Shown piece after piece: positions 1 to 6,369 of a stretch of 7,334 nt of DNA. How positions within the stretch are numbered: the first letter of the stretch is position 1; every line of letters starts with the position of its first letter. The notes beneath the pieces were generated by a model that was not told where the DNA came from, did no database searches, and worked only from the letters and a program-made list of their open reading frames with translations. The position numbers and the translations under genes are program-made. Source of the DNA: Hyphomicrobiales bacterium (GTDB lineage Bacteria > Pseudomonadota > Alphaproteobacteria > Rhizobiales > JAKIUO01). The stretch covers positions 1 to 7,334 of the forward strand of contig JALXEI010000089.1 in the NCBI GenBank assembly GCA_027069645.1, written 5' to 3'.

Positions 1-469
1 GATGGGCCGGTGCAAACATAAATCCGACATTGGCCCCGTCGATGCAGGCGCTGACCTCCTCGGGTGAAATGGCGAGATTGACGCCGAGCGCTTCCAGAAC
101 GTCGGCAGCGCCCGATTTTGAGGATATGGAACGATTGCCGTGCTTGGCGACGGGGACACCGCATCCGGCCACCACCAGAGCCGAGCAGGTGGAAATATTA
201 TATGTTCCTTTGGCATCGCCCCCCGTCCCGACGACGTCAATGGCGTTGGCAGGGGCTTTGACGGGGGTCGCACGGGCGCGCATGGTTGTTGCGGCTCCGG
301 TGATCTCGTCGACCGTTTCGCCGCGCACCCGCAGGGCCATCAGGAAGCCGGCGATCTGCGCGTCGTCAGCCTTGTCTGACATCATCAGATCAAAGGCCTT
401 TGAAGCTTCTTCAACCGATAGCGGGGTGCCGTCTGCAACCTTGCCAATAAAGGTTTTCATATCTGCCAT
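1..469 (-). CDS. trpD: Anthranilate phosphoribosyltransferase, N-terminal part (cut by window edge)
   Basis: TrpD transfers the phosphoribosyl group of PRPP to anthranilate, the second step of tryptophan synthesis, in the cytoplasm. The minus frame from the ATG at 469 is open to the left edge and gives 156 residues, a little under half of the usual length of about 340. The start begins MADMKTF. The first 65 or so residues fit the helical N-terminal domain. The PRPP-binding glycine loop GTGGD is at 81-85, NIST at 91-94 and KHGNRS at 109-114 followed by SKSG, all family hallmarks. The last visible residues, GFMFAPAH, match the conserved segment before the missing C-terminal part. The start lies 22 bases after the trpG stop. 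The ribosome-binding site is weak (GGA about 11 bases upstream), so translation may depend partly on trpG. Identity is secure; only the 3' end is unseen. Confidence 0.97.
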   Translation of the reverse strand, partial: MADMKTFIGKVADGTPLSVEEASKAFDLMMSDKADDAQIAGFLMALRVRGETVDEITGAATTMRARATPVKAPANAIDVVGTGGDAKGTYNISTCSALVVAGCGVPVAKHGNRSISSKSGAADVLEALGVNLAISPEEVSACIDGANVGFMFAPAH

Positions 470-491
470 GATGAAGGTTATCCGTTACGAG

Positions 492-1130
492 CTAGAGCGA
501 AAGAGCGGCAATTGCCGGTCGGTTAAAGGTGACTTGAGGGGGCGTTCTGGTGTTTATTCCGGCCTGTTTGAGGAAGTTCGCCAGAAGTCGGTGGCCGTGT
601 TCCGAAGCAATGCTCTCCGGGTGAAACTGCACGCCGCAAACAGGGCGTTCAGTGTGTTGAACGGCCATGATCAGGCCGTCTTTGGTCTCTGCTGTGATTT
701 GCAGACAGTCCGGCAGGCTGTCGCGCTCGACAATGAGCGAATGATAGCGGGTCGCCTCGAAGGGAGAGGGGAGTTCTTCAAAAAGACCTTCCGAGTGGTG
801 ATGAATTTTGGAGAGTTTGCCATGCATCAGTTGCGGGGCACGAATAACCCTGCCGCCAAAAGCCTGGCCGATACTCTGATGACCAAGGCAGACGCCAAGC
901 AGGGGTAGAGTCGGCGGTGCTTTTTTGATCAGTTCAAGGGAAATCCCGGCTTCATCCGGGGTGCAGGGACCCGGCGAGATAACGATGGCAGCGGGTTTTT
1001 CGGCAAGAATTTGTTTTACACTGCGTTTGTCATTGCGATAAACCGTGACGTCGCAGCCAAGTTCGCCCAGGTAATGGACAAGATTATAGGTAAAGCTGTC
1101 ATAATTATCGACAAGTATGATCTTTGCCAT
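492..1130 (-). CDS. trpG: Anthranilate synthase component II (glutamine amidotransferase)
   Basis: This is the class I glutamine amidotransferase subunit that hydrolyses glutamine and channels ammonia to TrpE for anthranilate formation. The 212-residue protein starts ILVDNYDSFTYNL, typical of TrpG/PabA. It has the oxyanion-loop motif SPGP at 52-55, the nucleophile elbow GVCLGHQ with Cys81, and the His170/Glu172 pair in GVQFHPES, so the catalytic triad is complete. Length is normal, with a short non-conserved tail after about 190. It could in principle be PabA or serve both folate and tryptophan routes, but its place between trpE and trpD argues for TrpG. It begins 36 bases after sixA. Upstream on the coding strand the hexamer AGGGAC occurs twice in tandem (1142-1153), but even the nearer copy is about 12 bases from the ATG, so the ribosome-binding site is not ideal. 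Confidence 0.96.
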   Translation of the reverse strand: MAKIILVDNYDSFTYNLVHYLGELGCDVTVYRNDKRSVKQILAEKPAAIVISPGPCTPDEAGISLELIKKAPPTLPLLGVCLGHQSIGQAFGGRVIRAPQLMHGKLSKIHHHSEGLFEELPSPFEATRYHSLIVERDSLPDCLQITAETKDGLIMAVQHTERPVCGVQFHPESIASEHGHRLLANFLKQAGINTRTPPQVTFNRPAIAALSL

Positions 1131-1166
1131 TGTGCTTTCGCGTCCCTGTCCCTGTAGGTGTTGTGG

Positions 1167-1688
1167 CTATCGTGAAGCCGGTTGTCGGGGTGTGGCCAGA
1201 TATATCAGCTTGCTGCCAGCCTTGCCAATTTTTTTCCAGCAGTCTGTTTTTACGCGGATTGTGCAAAGCGTCGCGGTTGGATATTTTTCCCGCAAAAGAT
1301 CAAGATCGGTTTCAGTTCCGCGAATGGCCAGTTTTTGCGCCAGCATGTGCAGGCCGGGATTGTGGCCGATGATCAGAAGATGGGGATGTGCTTTTCCATA
1401 CTCTTCAAGCAGGCTCCTGATCGTGTTGACAGAGGCCAGGTAGAGGCGATTTTCAATGACTGTTTCGGCGTCACATTGCCAGTTTTTGCCGATCTGTTTG
1501 AGGGTCTGGCGGGCCCGTTTTGCCGGTGAACAGAGAATCCGGTCGGGGGCGATCTGCTGTTCTTCCATAAAGGTCCCCAGTTGCCGCGACTGCTTTTTAC
1601 CGCGGGCATTGAGCGGGCGGTCAATATCACGCTGCGAGGGATCGTCCCAGGAAGATTTGGCGTGACGGATCATTGACAGCGTCAACAT
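1167..1688 (-). CDS. sixA: SixA-type histidine phosphatase family protein
   Basis: This 173-residue protein belongs to the histidine phosphatase (phosphoglycerate-mutase-like) superfamily. The N-terminal motif MIRHAKSSW has the phosphate-accepting His9 with Arg8. SPAKRARQT at 54-62 carries the further phosphate-pocket arginine typical of the family. The second catalytic His is His109 in IIGHNPGL. The short length and the RHAKS-W start match SixA-like proteins, whose E. coli member dephosphorylates phosphohistidine on phosphotransfer proteins; the substrate here is unknown. The ATG at 1688 is preceded by AAAGGA at a good distance. An ATG six bases further upstream is out of frame and stops at once. 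It sits between trpE (82-base gap) and trpG (36-base gap) in the same direction, so it is probably co-transcribed with them, although it has no known role in tryptophan synthesis. Family assignment is firm; the exact function is not. Confidence 0.9.
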   Translation of the reverse strand: MLTLSMIRHAKSSWDDPSQRDIDRPLNARGKKQSRQLGTFMEEQQIAPDRILCSPAKRARQTLKQIGKNWQCDAETVIENRLYLASVNTIRSLLEEYGKAHPHLLIIGHNPGLHMLAQKLAIRGTETDLDLLREKYPTATLCTIRVKTDCWKKIGKAGSKLIYLATPRQPASR

Positions 1689-1770
1689 GGCATTGTCCTT
1701 TCACTCCAGGGTTAGCAGAAACGATCTTCGAATATTCGCAAGGCGAGCGGCGTTATGCCGGTTCGCATAA

Positions 1771-3291
1771 TTATTGACCGGCTTTCGCCTCGGAGGCAAA
1801 TCTGACGGCCTCGCTGGCGGCGCGAAACAGGGCCCTGGCCTTGTTAATGCATTCCTTTTGCTCCAGTTCGGGGCGGCTGTCGGCAACAATGCCGGCACCG
1901 GCCTGGACATACATGCGGCCATTCCTGATGATACTCGTGCGCAGGATAATGCAACTGTCCATTTCACCGTCGGCGGTAAAATAGCCGACGCATCCCGCGT
2001 AGATGCCGCGCCGGTCCGTTTCCAGTTCATCTATGATTTCCATAGCCCGCACCTTGGGGGCGCCGGAAACAGTTCCGGCAGGAAACCCGGCCATCAGGGC
2101 ATCTATGGCATCATGTTTTTCAGGGTCAACTCTGCCGGTGACATTGGAAACAATATGCATGACGTGGGAATAATATTCCAGAAAGAAACTGTCGGTAACC
2201 TGAACAGTTCCGGGAACGGAAACGCGACCGACATCATTGCGCCCCAGATCCAGCAGCATCAGATGTTCAGACAGTTCTTTGGGGTCTCCCAGCAACTCGC
2301 TTGCCATTTCGCGGTCTTCTTCCGGCGTAGCCCCCCGTTTTCTCGTCCCGGCAATGGGCCGGATGGTTATCTCATGGTCGCGCAGGCGCACAAGAATTTC
2401 GGGACTGGAGCCAACAACACAGAAATCATCAAATTTCAGAAAATAGAGAAAAGGCGAGGGATTGGTACGGCGCAAGGCACGGTAAAGTGAAAAGGGCGGC
2501 AGAGTGAAGGGGGCTTCAAAGCGTTGCGACAGGACCACCTGGAATATATCCCCGGCGGCAATGTACTCCTGGGCCTTTTTCACCATTTCCCGATATCTTT
2601 CGGGGCTGGTATTGGAAACCGGCTCACCGGCGATCTGCTCCGTCGGGTCAAAGGTGTCACCATGTGACAACGGCATATCGAGGTGACGGATCACCAGTTC
2701 CAGCCTGTCAACGGCCTGGTTCCATGCCGCTTTGGCGCTGACATTCTTTTGGGGCCGTACCGGCGTGACAATGGTAATTTCATCTTTTACAGCGTCAAAA
2801 ATCAGGATGAGGGTCGGGCGGATCATCAGGCTTTCCGGCAGAGCCAGTGGATCCTCATTGTCGTCGGGTAAATCTTCCACAAGGCGAACAGTATCATACC
2901 CCATATAGCCAAACACACCGGCCGCCATCGGCGGCAGATGGTCCGGCAGGTCAATGCGGCTGTCATCCAGAAGTTTTCGCAAGGCCTTCAGGGGAGGCGT
3001 TTTCAGTTTTCTGAATTTGCGCGGCGAGGCGGCAGGGGCCCTGCAAATTTCGACCTCGCCATGACTGGAACGCCATATGAGATCGGGAGACAGGCCGATA
3101 ATAGAATAGCGACCGCGCTGCTTGCCGCCCTCGACCGATTCCAGCAGAAAGGCGAAAGGCTCATCACGTGAAAGGCGTAACATGGCCGAAACGGGGGTTT
3201 CGAGATCCGCGACCATGCGCATGGTCACAACCTGGGGAATGCCTTTGTTATATGTCTGTTCAAAATGTTCGTATGACGGTTCCGTTTGCAC
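1771..3291 (-). CDS. trpE: Anthranilate synthase component I
   Basis: TrpE converts chorismate to anthranilate using ammonia supplied by TrpG and is the usual target of tryptophan feedback. The 506-residue protein has the N-terminal domain (about 25-175) with LLES at 49-52, the conserved feedback-site element. The chorismate-binding catalytic domain (about 230-495) shows GSSPE at 294-298, RPIAGTRKRG at 311-320, DLGRNDVGRV at 348-357, AGFPAGTVSGAPK at 401-413 and GAGIVADS at 465-472. It is not fused to TrpG, unlike the TrpE(G) fusions of some rhizobia. The start is GTG (3291-3289), with AAGGA at 3306-3302 on the coding strand, 10 bases before it; no ATG is better placed. The gene follows ppiD by 64 bases. 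Motifs plus context favour TrpE over PabB. Confidence 0.97.
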   Translation of the reverse strand: MQTEPSYEHFEQTYNKGIPQVVTMRMVADLETPVSAMLRLSRDEPFAFLLESVEGGKQRGRYSIIGLSPDLIWRSSHGEVEICRAPAASPRKFRKLKTPPLKALRKLLDDSRIDLPDHLPPMAAGVFGYMGYDTVRLVEDLPDDNEDPLALPESLMIRPTLILIFDAVKDEITIVTPVRPQKNVSAKAAWNQAVDRLELVIRHLDMPLSHGDTFDPTEQIAGEPVSNTSPERYREMVKKAQEYIAAGDIFQVVLSQRFEAPFTLPPFSLYRALRRTNPSPFLYFLKFDDFCVVGSSPEILVRLRDHEITIRPIAGTRKRGATPEEDREMASELLGDPKELSEHLMLLDLGRNDVGRVSVPGTVQVTDSFFLEYYSHVMHIVSNVTGRVDPEKHDAIDALMAGFPAGTVSGAPKVRAMEIIDELETDRRGIYAGCVGYFTADGEMDSCIILRTSIIRNGRMYVQAGAGIVADSRPELEQKECINKARALFRAASEAVRFASEAKAGQ

Positions 3292-3326
3292 CTGTCGGCG
3301 GTCCTTGCTGCTTGTGATTCCGGTGG

Positions 3327-3350
3327 GAACTGTGCGATTTCAAACAGTTC
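3327..3350. repeat. 7-bp inverted repeat in the ppiD-trpE gap
   Basis: GAACTGT (3327-3333) and ACAGTTC (3344-3350) are perfect inverted copies separated by 10 bases. They lie in the 64-base gap between the ppiD stop and the trpE start, about 36 bases before the GTG. On the trpE-coding strand no T-run follows, so it does not look like an intrinsic terminator. It could be an operator or a small RNA stem affecting trpE, or chance. Confidence 0.35.
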
Positions 3351-3355
3351 GGCGG

Positions 3356-5248
3356 CTATTGTGTTGTGCCATTCAGGCGTTGCAAAACCTTGCGGTTGAT
3401 GGTGACGCCAAATTTCTGGCGCAGATCGGCGACATATTGCACGACCACATCGTTTTCACGCGATGCGCGTATGCGCGACACGCGTTTTTTCCTCTCTTTG
3501 GCAGAGAGTTCAGGAGCTGCTGTCTTTGCCTTGACGCGGAAAATAACCCGCCCCTTGCCGTCGGCAAGTGAACTCATCCCCACGCCCGAGACCGGCAGGA
3601 CAAAGGCCTGGCTTACGGCAGCAGCGGGAATATCATCATGTTCCTCGCCACGTTTGAAAGGCTTGCTTTCGAGCAGCTTGGCCTTGTATTTTTTTGCAAA
3701 TTTTTCGAGTTTCTCCCCTTTGCGCAAGGCGGCCAGAATATCACTTCCCGTCTTGCCAAGGCGGATTTCCGTCTGACGTTCTTTCCACATCTTCAGGACC
3801 TGCTTGCGGACTTCGGAAAGCGGCTTCAGGCGTTCAGGCGTAATCCCCAGCACTTCCGGCCAGTGGACAATGTTGTCGTTGCTTTCGACCGGCTCATTCT
3901 CGACGCCGATATCGCTTTCAAAAACGGCCCTCAGCAAACGGGGATCAAGCGATATGGTGGTGATTTTGTTTCCCTTCATATCGAGCCCGTTGCGGTCAAC
4001 CGCCGGGACGATGGTATATTTCAGGTCAAACTGTCTGGCGATTTCGGCCAGTGATTTTCCCGAGGCCCGTTCGTCCTCAATCATGTCATGAAGATTGCCA
4101 ATTTTGTCCGCTGCGCGTTCTGCGAGCAGGAACTTGCGAATTTCATCTTCAACATCGGCGAGTTTCTTTTGTATTTTTCCCGGTCTGATATCAACGACCT
4201 GAACAATCGTATTGCTCAGTGTGCCTTCAATGATCGGGCTGATCTCGCCTTTTTTCAGCGAAAAGGCTGCATCGGCTACCCGGGCAACAGGAAGGTCCAC
4301 CTTGTCGATAAAGCCAAGATCAGTTCCCTTTTCCCTAAAACCGTATTTTTTGGCAACGGTCATAAAATCGGTGCCGGCCATCAGTTCCTTGCGGGCTTCC
4401 CTGGCTTTCTCGCGGTCGATAAACGACATGCGGCGAATATGACGTTTGCCCGGAATGGAAAACTGATCAAGACGTTCGTTGTAGCTGGCTTCAATATCTT
4501 CTTTGGTGATTTTGATATTTTTCTGAACAACCGCCGGAGACAGGGTCAGAACGCCGATTTTTCGATATTCAGGTGCCGTGAAGGTGCGTTTGTTATTGTC
4601 CAGAAAAGCCTGGAGAACCTTCTCGTCGGGATCCTCGATTGTTTTGACGGCTGTTTTGGGCAGTATAAAATATTGCAGTGTACGTGTGTCATTGTCGTAG
4701 CGGTTTAAATGACGGACCATGCTTTCCGGCACAAAAATGTCGCTGGAGAGGGCCAGAATCAACTGATCGCGGATCGTACCGGTCCGCTGACGCTGAATGA
4801 AGGCTGCTTCATTCAGATTATTGTTGCGCAGAACTTCATCAAACCGGATGCGGCTGAACTTTCCATCCGCCCCCTTGAAGGCCGGGCTTTTGAAAATCTG
4901 GTCACGGATATAGCTGTCGGAAATACCCAGCCCCAGTTGTCTGGCATGTGAAGATACCGCTGCATTGGTAATCAGGCTGTTGAGCACCTGACGGTCAAGT
5001 CCGAAGGCGCGGGCCTGTTCCGTTGTGATCTGGCGGCCAAGCTGCTGCGAGAAGCGCCTGATTTGCTGTTGCAAACTGCGTTCATATTCCTGCGGCGGAA
5101 TTTCCACGTCTCCGACTTTGGCCAGCACCCGCGTTCCATAGCCCGAGAAAATATCGGCAATTCCCCATATCCCGAAACTTATAACAAGCAGTCCGATGAA
5201 TATTTTAGCGACCCAGGTGCCAGCACCTTTTCTAAGCGTATTTAGCAT
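3356..5248 (-). CDS. ppiD: Membrane-anchored peptidyl-prolyl isomerase, SurA/PpiD type
   Basis: This is a 630-residue periplasmic folding factor anchored in the inner membrane, of the PpiD class that helps exported and outer-membrane proteins fold. A short basic cytoplasmic start (MLNTLRKGAG) is followed by one membrane segment at about 12-34. Next comes a SurA-N-like chaperone region (about 35-190) and a parvulin-type rotamase domain at about 265-357, including RHIRRMSF, AKKYG, DLGFIDK and AAFSLKKGEISPII. A long C-terminal helical region follows, with a second weakly similar segment around 540-590. Length and layout match alphaproteobacterial PpiD. The ATG at 5248 is preceded by ACGGAAAT, a purine-rich but closely spaced ribosome-binding site. 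The gene heads the leftward cluster and may be co-transcribed with trpE, although the two functions are unrelated. The symbol is by family and context. Confidence 0.92.
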   Translation of the reverse strand: MLNTLRKGAGTWVAKIFIGLLVISFGIWGIADIFSGYGTRVLAKVGDVEIPPQEYERSLQQQIRRFSQQLGRQITTEQARAFGLDRQVLNSLITNAAVSSHARQLGLGISDSYIRDQIFKSPAFKGADGKFSRIRFDEVLRNNNLNEAAFIQRQRTGTIRDQLILALSSDIFVPESMVRHLNRYDNDTRTLQYFILPKTAVKTIEDPDEKVLQAFLDNNKRTFTAPEYRKIGVLTLSPAVVQKNIKITKEDIEASYNERLDQFSIPGKRHIRRMSFIDREKAREARKELMAGTDFMTVAKKYGFREKGTDLGFIDKVDLPVARVADAAFSLKKGEISPIIEGTLSNTIVQVVDIRPGKIQKKLADVEDEIRKFLLAERAADKIGNLHDMIEDERASGKSLAEIARQFDLKYTIVPAVDRNGLDMKGNKITTISLDPRLLRAVFESDIGVENEPVESNDNIVHWPEVLGITPERLKPLSEVRKQVLKMWKERQTEIRLGKTGSDILAALRKGEKLEKFAKKYKAKLLESKPFKRGEEHDDIPAAAVSQAFVLPVSGVGMSSLADGKGRVIFRVKAKTAAPELSAKERKKRVSRIRASRENDVVVQYVADLRQKFGVTINRKVLQRLNGTTQ

Positions 5249-5340
5249 ATTTCCGTCTGGTTTTCATTTGCCATATTGATTTTTCGTGCAATTTCGGTCA
5301 TCTGATTGACGCGAGCGGCATCGCGCAAAGGTCCTGTCAT
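5242..5340 (-). other. Possible 32-codon small ORF overlapping the ppiD start
   Basis: An ATG at 5340 on the minus strand opens a 32-residue frame starting MTGPLRDAARVNQMTEIARK, ending at TAA (5244-5242). The stop overlaps the ppiD start in the arrangement ATGCTAA, where ppiD's ATG is 5248-5246. The predicted peptide is hydrophilic and probably helical. It has no clear ribosome-binding site, but its ATG overlaps the TGA of a longer upstream minus-strand frame (ATGA at 5340-5337). A frame this short is expected by chance fairly often, so I list it only as a candidate coupled leader peptide. Confidence 0.2.
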
Positions 5341-5362
5341 TCTGGCAAATCAACGATATAAT
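5334..5362 (+). promoter_or_regulatory. Candidate sigma-70 promoter for tpiA
   Basis: A perfect TATAAT lies at 5357-5362. Exactly 17 bases upstream is CTGTCA (5334-5339), which matches four of six positions of TTGACA. The predicted start near 5369 would give tpiA a leader of roughly 170 bases containing the two inverted repeats at 5414-5445. The prediction is from consensus only. Confidence 0.55.
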
Positions 5363-5413
5363 GTCCCGAACGATTTGCCTTGCAGTGAAACGCAATCAGG
5401 TGAATTGCAGATT

Positions 5414-5431
5414 TGTTCCCATGCGGGAACA
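5414..5431. repeat. Perfect 7-bp inverted repeat in presumed tpiA leader
   Basis: TGTTCCC-ATGC-GGGAACA is a perfect dyad with a four-base centre, about 110 bases before the tpiA start and about 50 bases after the predicted promoter -10. As DNA it resembles a repressor operator; as RNA it would form a stable GC-rich hairpin. No T-run follows, so it is not an intrinsic terminator. The partner regulator, if any, cannot be named from sequence. Confidence 0.5.
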
Positions 5432-5445
5432 GGTAAAGCTTTGCC
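5432..5445. repeat. Second dyad abutting the first
   Basis: GGTAAAGCTTTGCC is self-complementary along all seven pairs if one U-G pair is allowed (one mismatch as DNA). It begins immediately after the dyad at 5414-5431, so 32 consecutive bases are inverted-repeat sequence. With no loop it is more plausible as a protein-binding site than as an RNA hairpin. Confidence 0.35.
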
Positions 5446-5541
5446 AGAGGCGGATCAAGTACCAATTTGACAGATTCGCAATTCGATGAAAAACAGATGG
5501 CCGATTTGAGCCAATCGTAATTAAGGAAACGGGAGACATAT

Positions 5542-6303
5542 ATGTCCAGGATTACACCGCTGGTTGCCGGCAACTGGAAAATGAACGGTATGAGGGAGCA
5601 GGCTGCCGAAATTGGCAAACTTGCCGAGAGTCTGGAGAAAGATCCCGTTGACGGTGTGGATGTGATGATTTGTCCACCGGCGACCCTGGTCATGCCCTTT
5701 GCCGAACTGATGAAGGACAACAGGATTGAAATCGGCGGGCAGGATTGCCATCCCCTTGTTTCAGGTGCTCATACCGGCGATATTTCGGCCGAGATGCTGG
5801 CGGATAGCGGGGCAACGGCAATCATTGTCGGTCATTCCGAGCGTCGCGCCGATCACGGGGAAACCGATGCGCTGATCAGTGAAAAGGCCCAGGCCACCTG
5901 GCGCGCCGGGCTTGTTGCGATCATTTGTGTCGGCGAAACCAATGGTCAGCGCTCCTACGGCCTGACCCTTGATGTGGTACGTCGACAGTTGAAAAATGCT
6001 GTTCCCGATGGCGCGACGGCCCAAAACACCATTATTGCCTACGAACCTGTCTGGGCGATTGGTACAGGGCTGACGCCGACTGTCGAGGACGTTAAAAAGG
6101 TCCATGATGATATCAGGAGTGTTCTGGTTGAACGTTTCGGTTCGGAAAATGGTGGCGGCATGCGTTTGCTCTATGGTGGATCGGTAAAAGCCTCCAACGC
6201 TGCGGAACTGATGTCGGTGGAAAATGTTGATGGTGCCCTTGTGGGTGGCGCCAGCCTTAAAGCAGACGATTTTCTGGGTATTATCAACAGCTACAAGAGC
6301 TGA
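5542..6303 (+). CDS. tpiA: Triosephosphate isomerase
   Basis: TpiA interconverts dihydroxyacetone phosphate and glyceraldehyde 3-phosphate in glycolysis and gluconeogenesis, as a cytoplasmic TIM-barrel dimer. The 253-residue protein has normal length and every active-site element. NWKMNG at 11-16 has Asn11 and Lys13. The electrophilic His98 lies in VGHSERR and the catalytic base Glu168 in AYEPVWAIGTG, followed by the flexible lid loop to about 179. Phosphate-binding YGGSV is at 211-215 and GALVGGASL at 231-239. The ATG at 5542 is preceded by GGGAG (5531-5535) at six bases' spacing. It is the first gene of the rightward cluster, divergent from ppiD, and is followed after 66 bases by a small exported-protein gene and then secG. 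Identity is secure. Confidence 0.98.
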   Translation: MSRITPLVAGNWKMNGMREQAAEIGKLAESLEKDPVDGVDVMICPPATLVMPFAELMKDNRIEIGGQDCHPLVSGAHTGDISAEMLADSGATAIIVGHSERRADHGETDALISEKAQATWRAGLVAIICVGETNGQRSYGLTLDVVRRQLKNAVPDGATAQNTIIAYEPVWAIGTGLTPTVEDVKKVHDDIRSVLVERFGSENGGGMRLLYGGSVKASNAAELMSVENVDGALVGGASLKADDFLGIINSYKS

Positions 6304-6356
6304 ATTTTGTCCTCTCGTCCTGTCACGGGGGCATTTGGTTCAAATTTGCAATGATC

Positions 6357-6363
6357 AGGGGAG
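6357..6363 (+). promoter_or_regulatory. Strong ribosome-binding site deciding a TTG start
   Basis: AGGGGAG lies six bases before the TTG at 6370. An ATG at 6351 opens a different frame without a recognisable protein. The site is therefore the main reason to accept TTG as the start of the following gene. Confidence 0.7.
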
Positions 6364-6369
6364 AATCAC

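Larger units (their letters stand above)
5249..5541. promoter_or_regulatory. Divergent control region between ppiD and tpiA
   Basis: This 293-base stretch separates two outward-reading genes, so it should hold promoters for both. It is visibly richer in A and T than its neighbours. It contains a plus-strand promoter candidate at 5334-5362 and two abutting dyads at 5414-5445. It also has a perfect TTGACA at 5467-5472 with no convincing -10 partner, and the tpiA ribosome-binding site at 5531-5535. I could not place a convincing minus-strand promoter for ppiD; TTATATC on the minus strand (5361-5355) overlaps the plus-strand TATAAT and is the best -10-like element, but it lacks a good -35. Confidence 0.7.

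Noticed and set aside
30..908. Long plus-strand open frame of 292 codons antisense to trpD and trpG
   Set aside because: It crosses two well-identified genes on the other strand, has no recognisable motifs, and its composition follows from the codon bias of trpD/trpG. It is a shadow frame.
492..1130. Assigning this gene as pabA (folate synthesis)
   Set aside because: Sequence alone cannot exclude dual use, but the trpE and trpD neighbours make TrpG the better call.
1743..1766. Imperfect hairpin (GCGA..GGC / GCC..TCGC) in the trpE-sixA gap as a terminator
   Set aside because: The stem is interrupted and no T-run follows on the coding strand, so it would not be an intrinsic terminator. The nearby CGAATATTCG palindrome (1729-1738) is too short to interpret.
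1774..2490. Plus-strand open frame of 238 codons antisense to trpE
   Set aside because: It lies wholly inside trpE, whose motifs are complete; the frame is glycine-rich and shows no family motif.
5467..5472. Perfect TTGACA as -35 of a second tpiA promoter
   Set aside because: At 16-18 base spacing the sequence is A-rich (AAAACA and similar) with no acceptable -10 element.
5361..5489. 42-codon plus-strand frame in the tpiA leader
   Set aside because: Its ATG overlaps the predicted -10 box and so would lie upstream of the transcript start. There is no ribosome-binding site.
5337..5720. Minus-strand frame of 127 codons as a standalone gene starting inside tpiA
   Set aside because: Its start lies antisense within the tpiA coding region and it has no ribosome-binding site I trust. 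Only the intergenic part is mentioned, as a finding.
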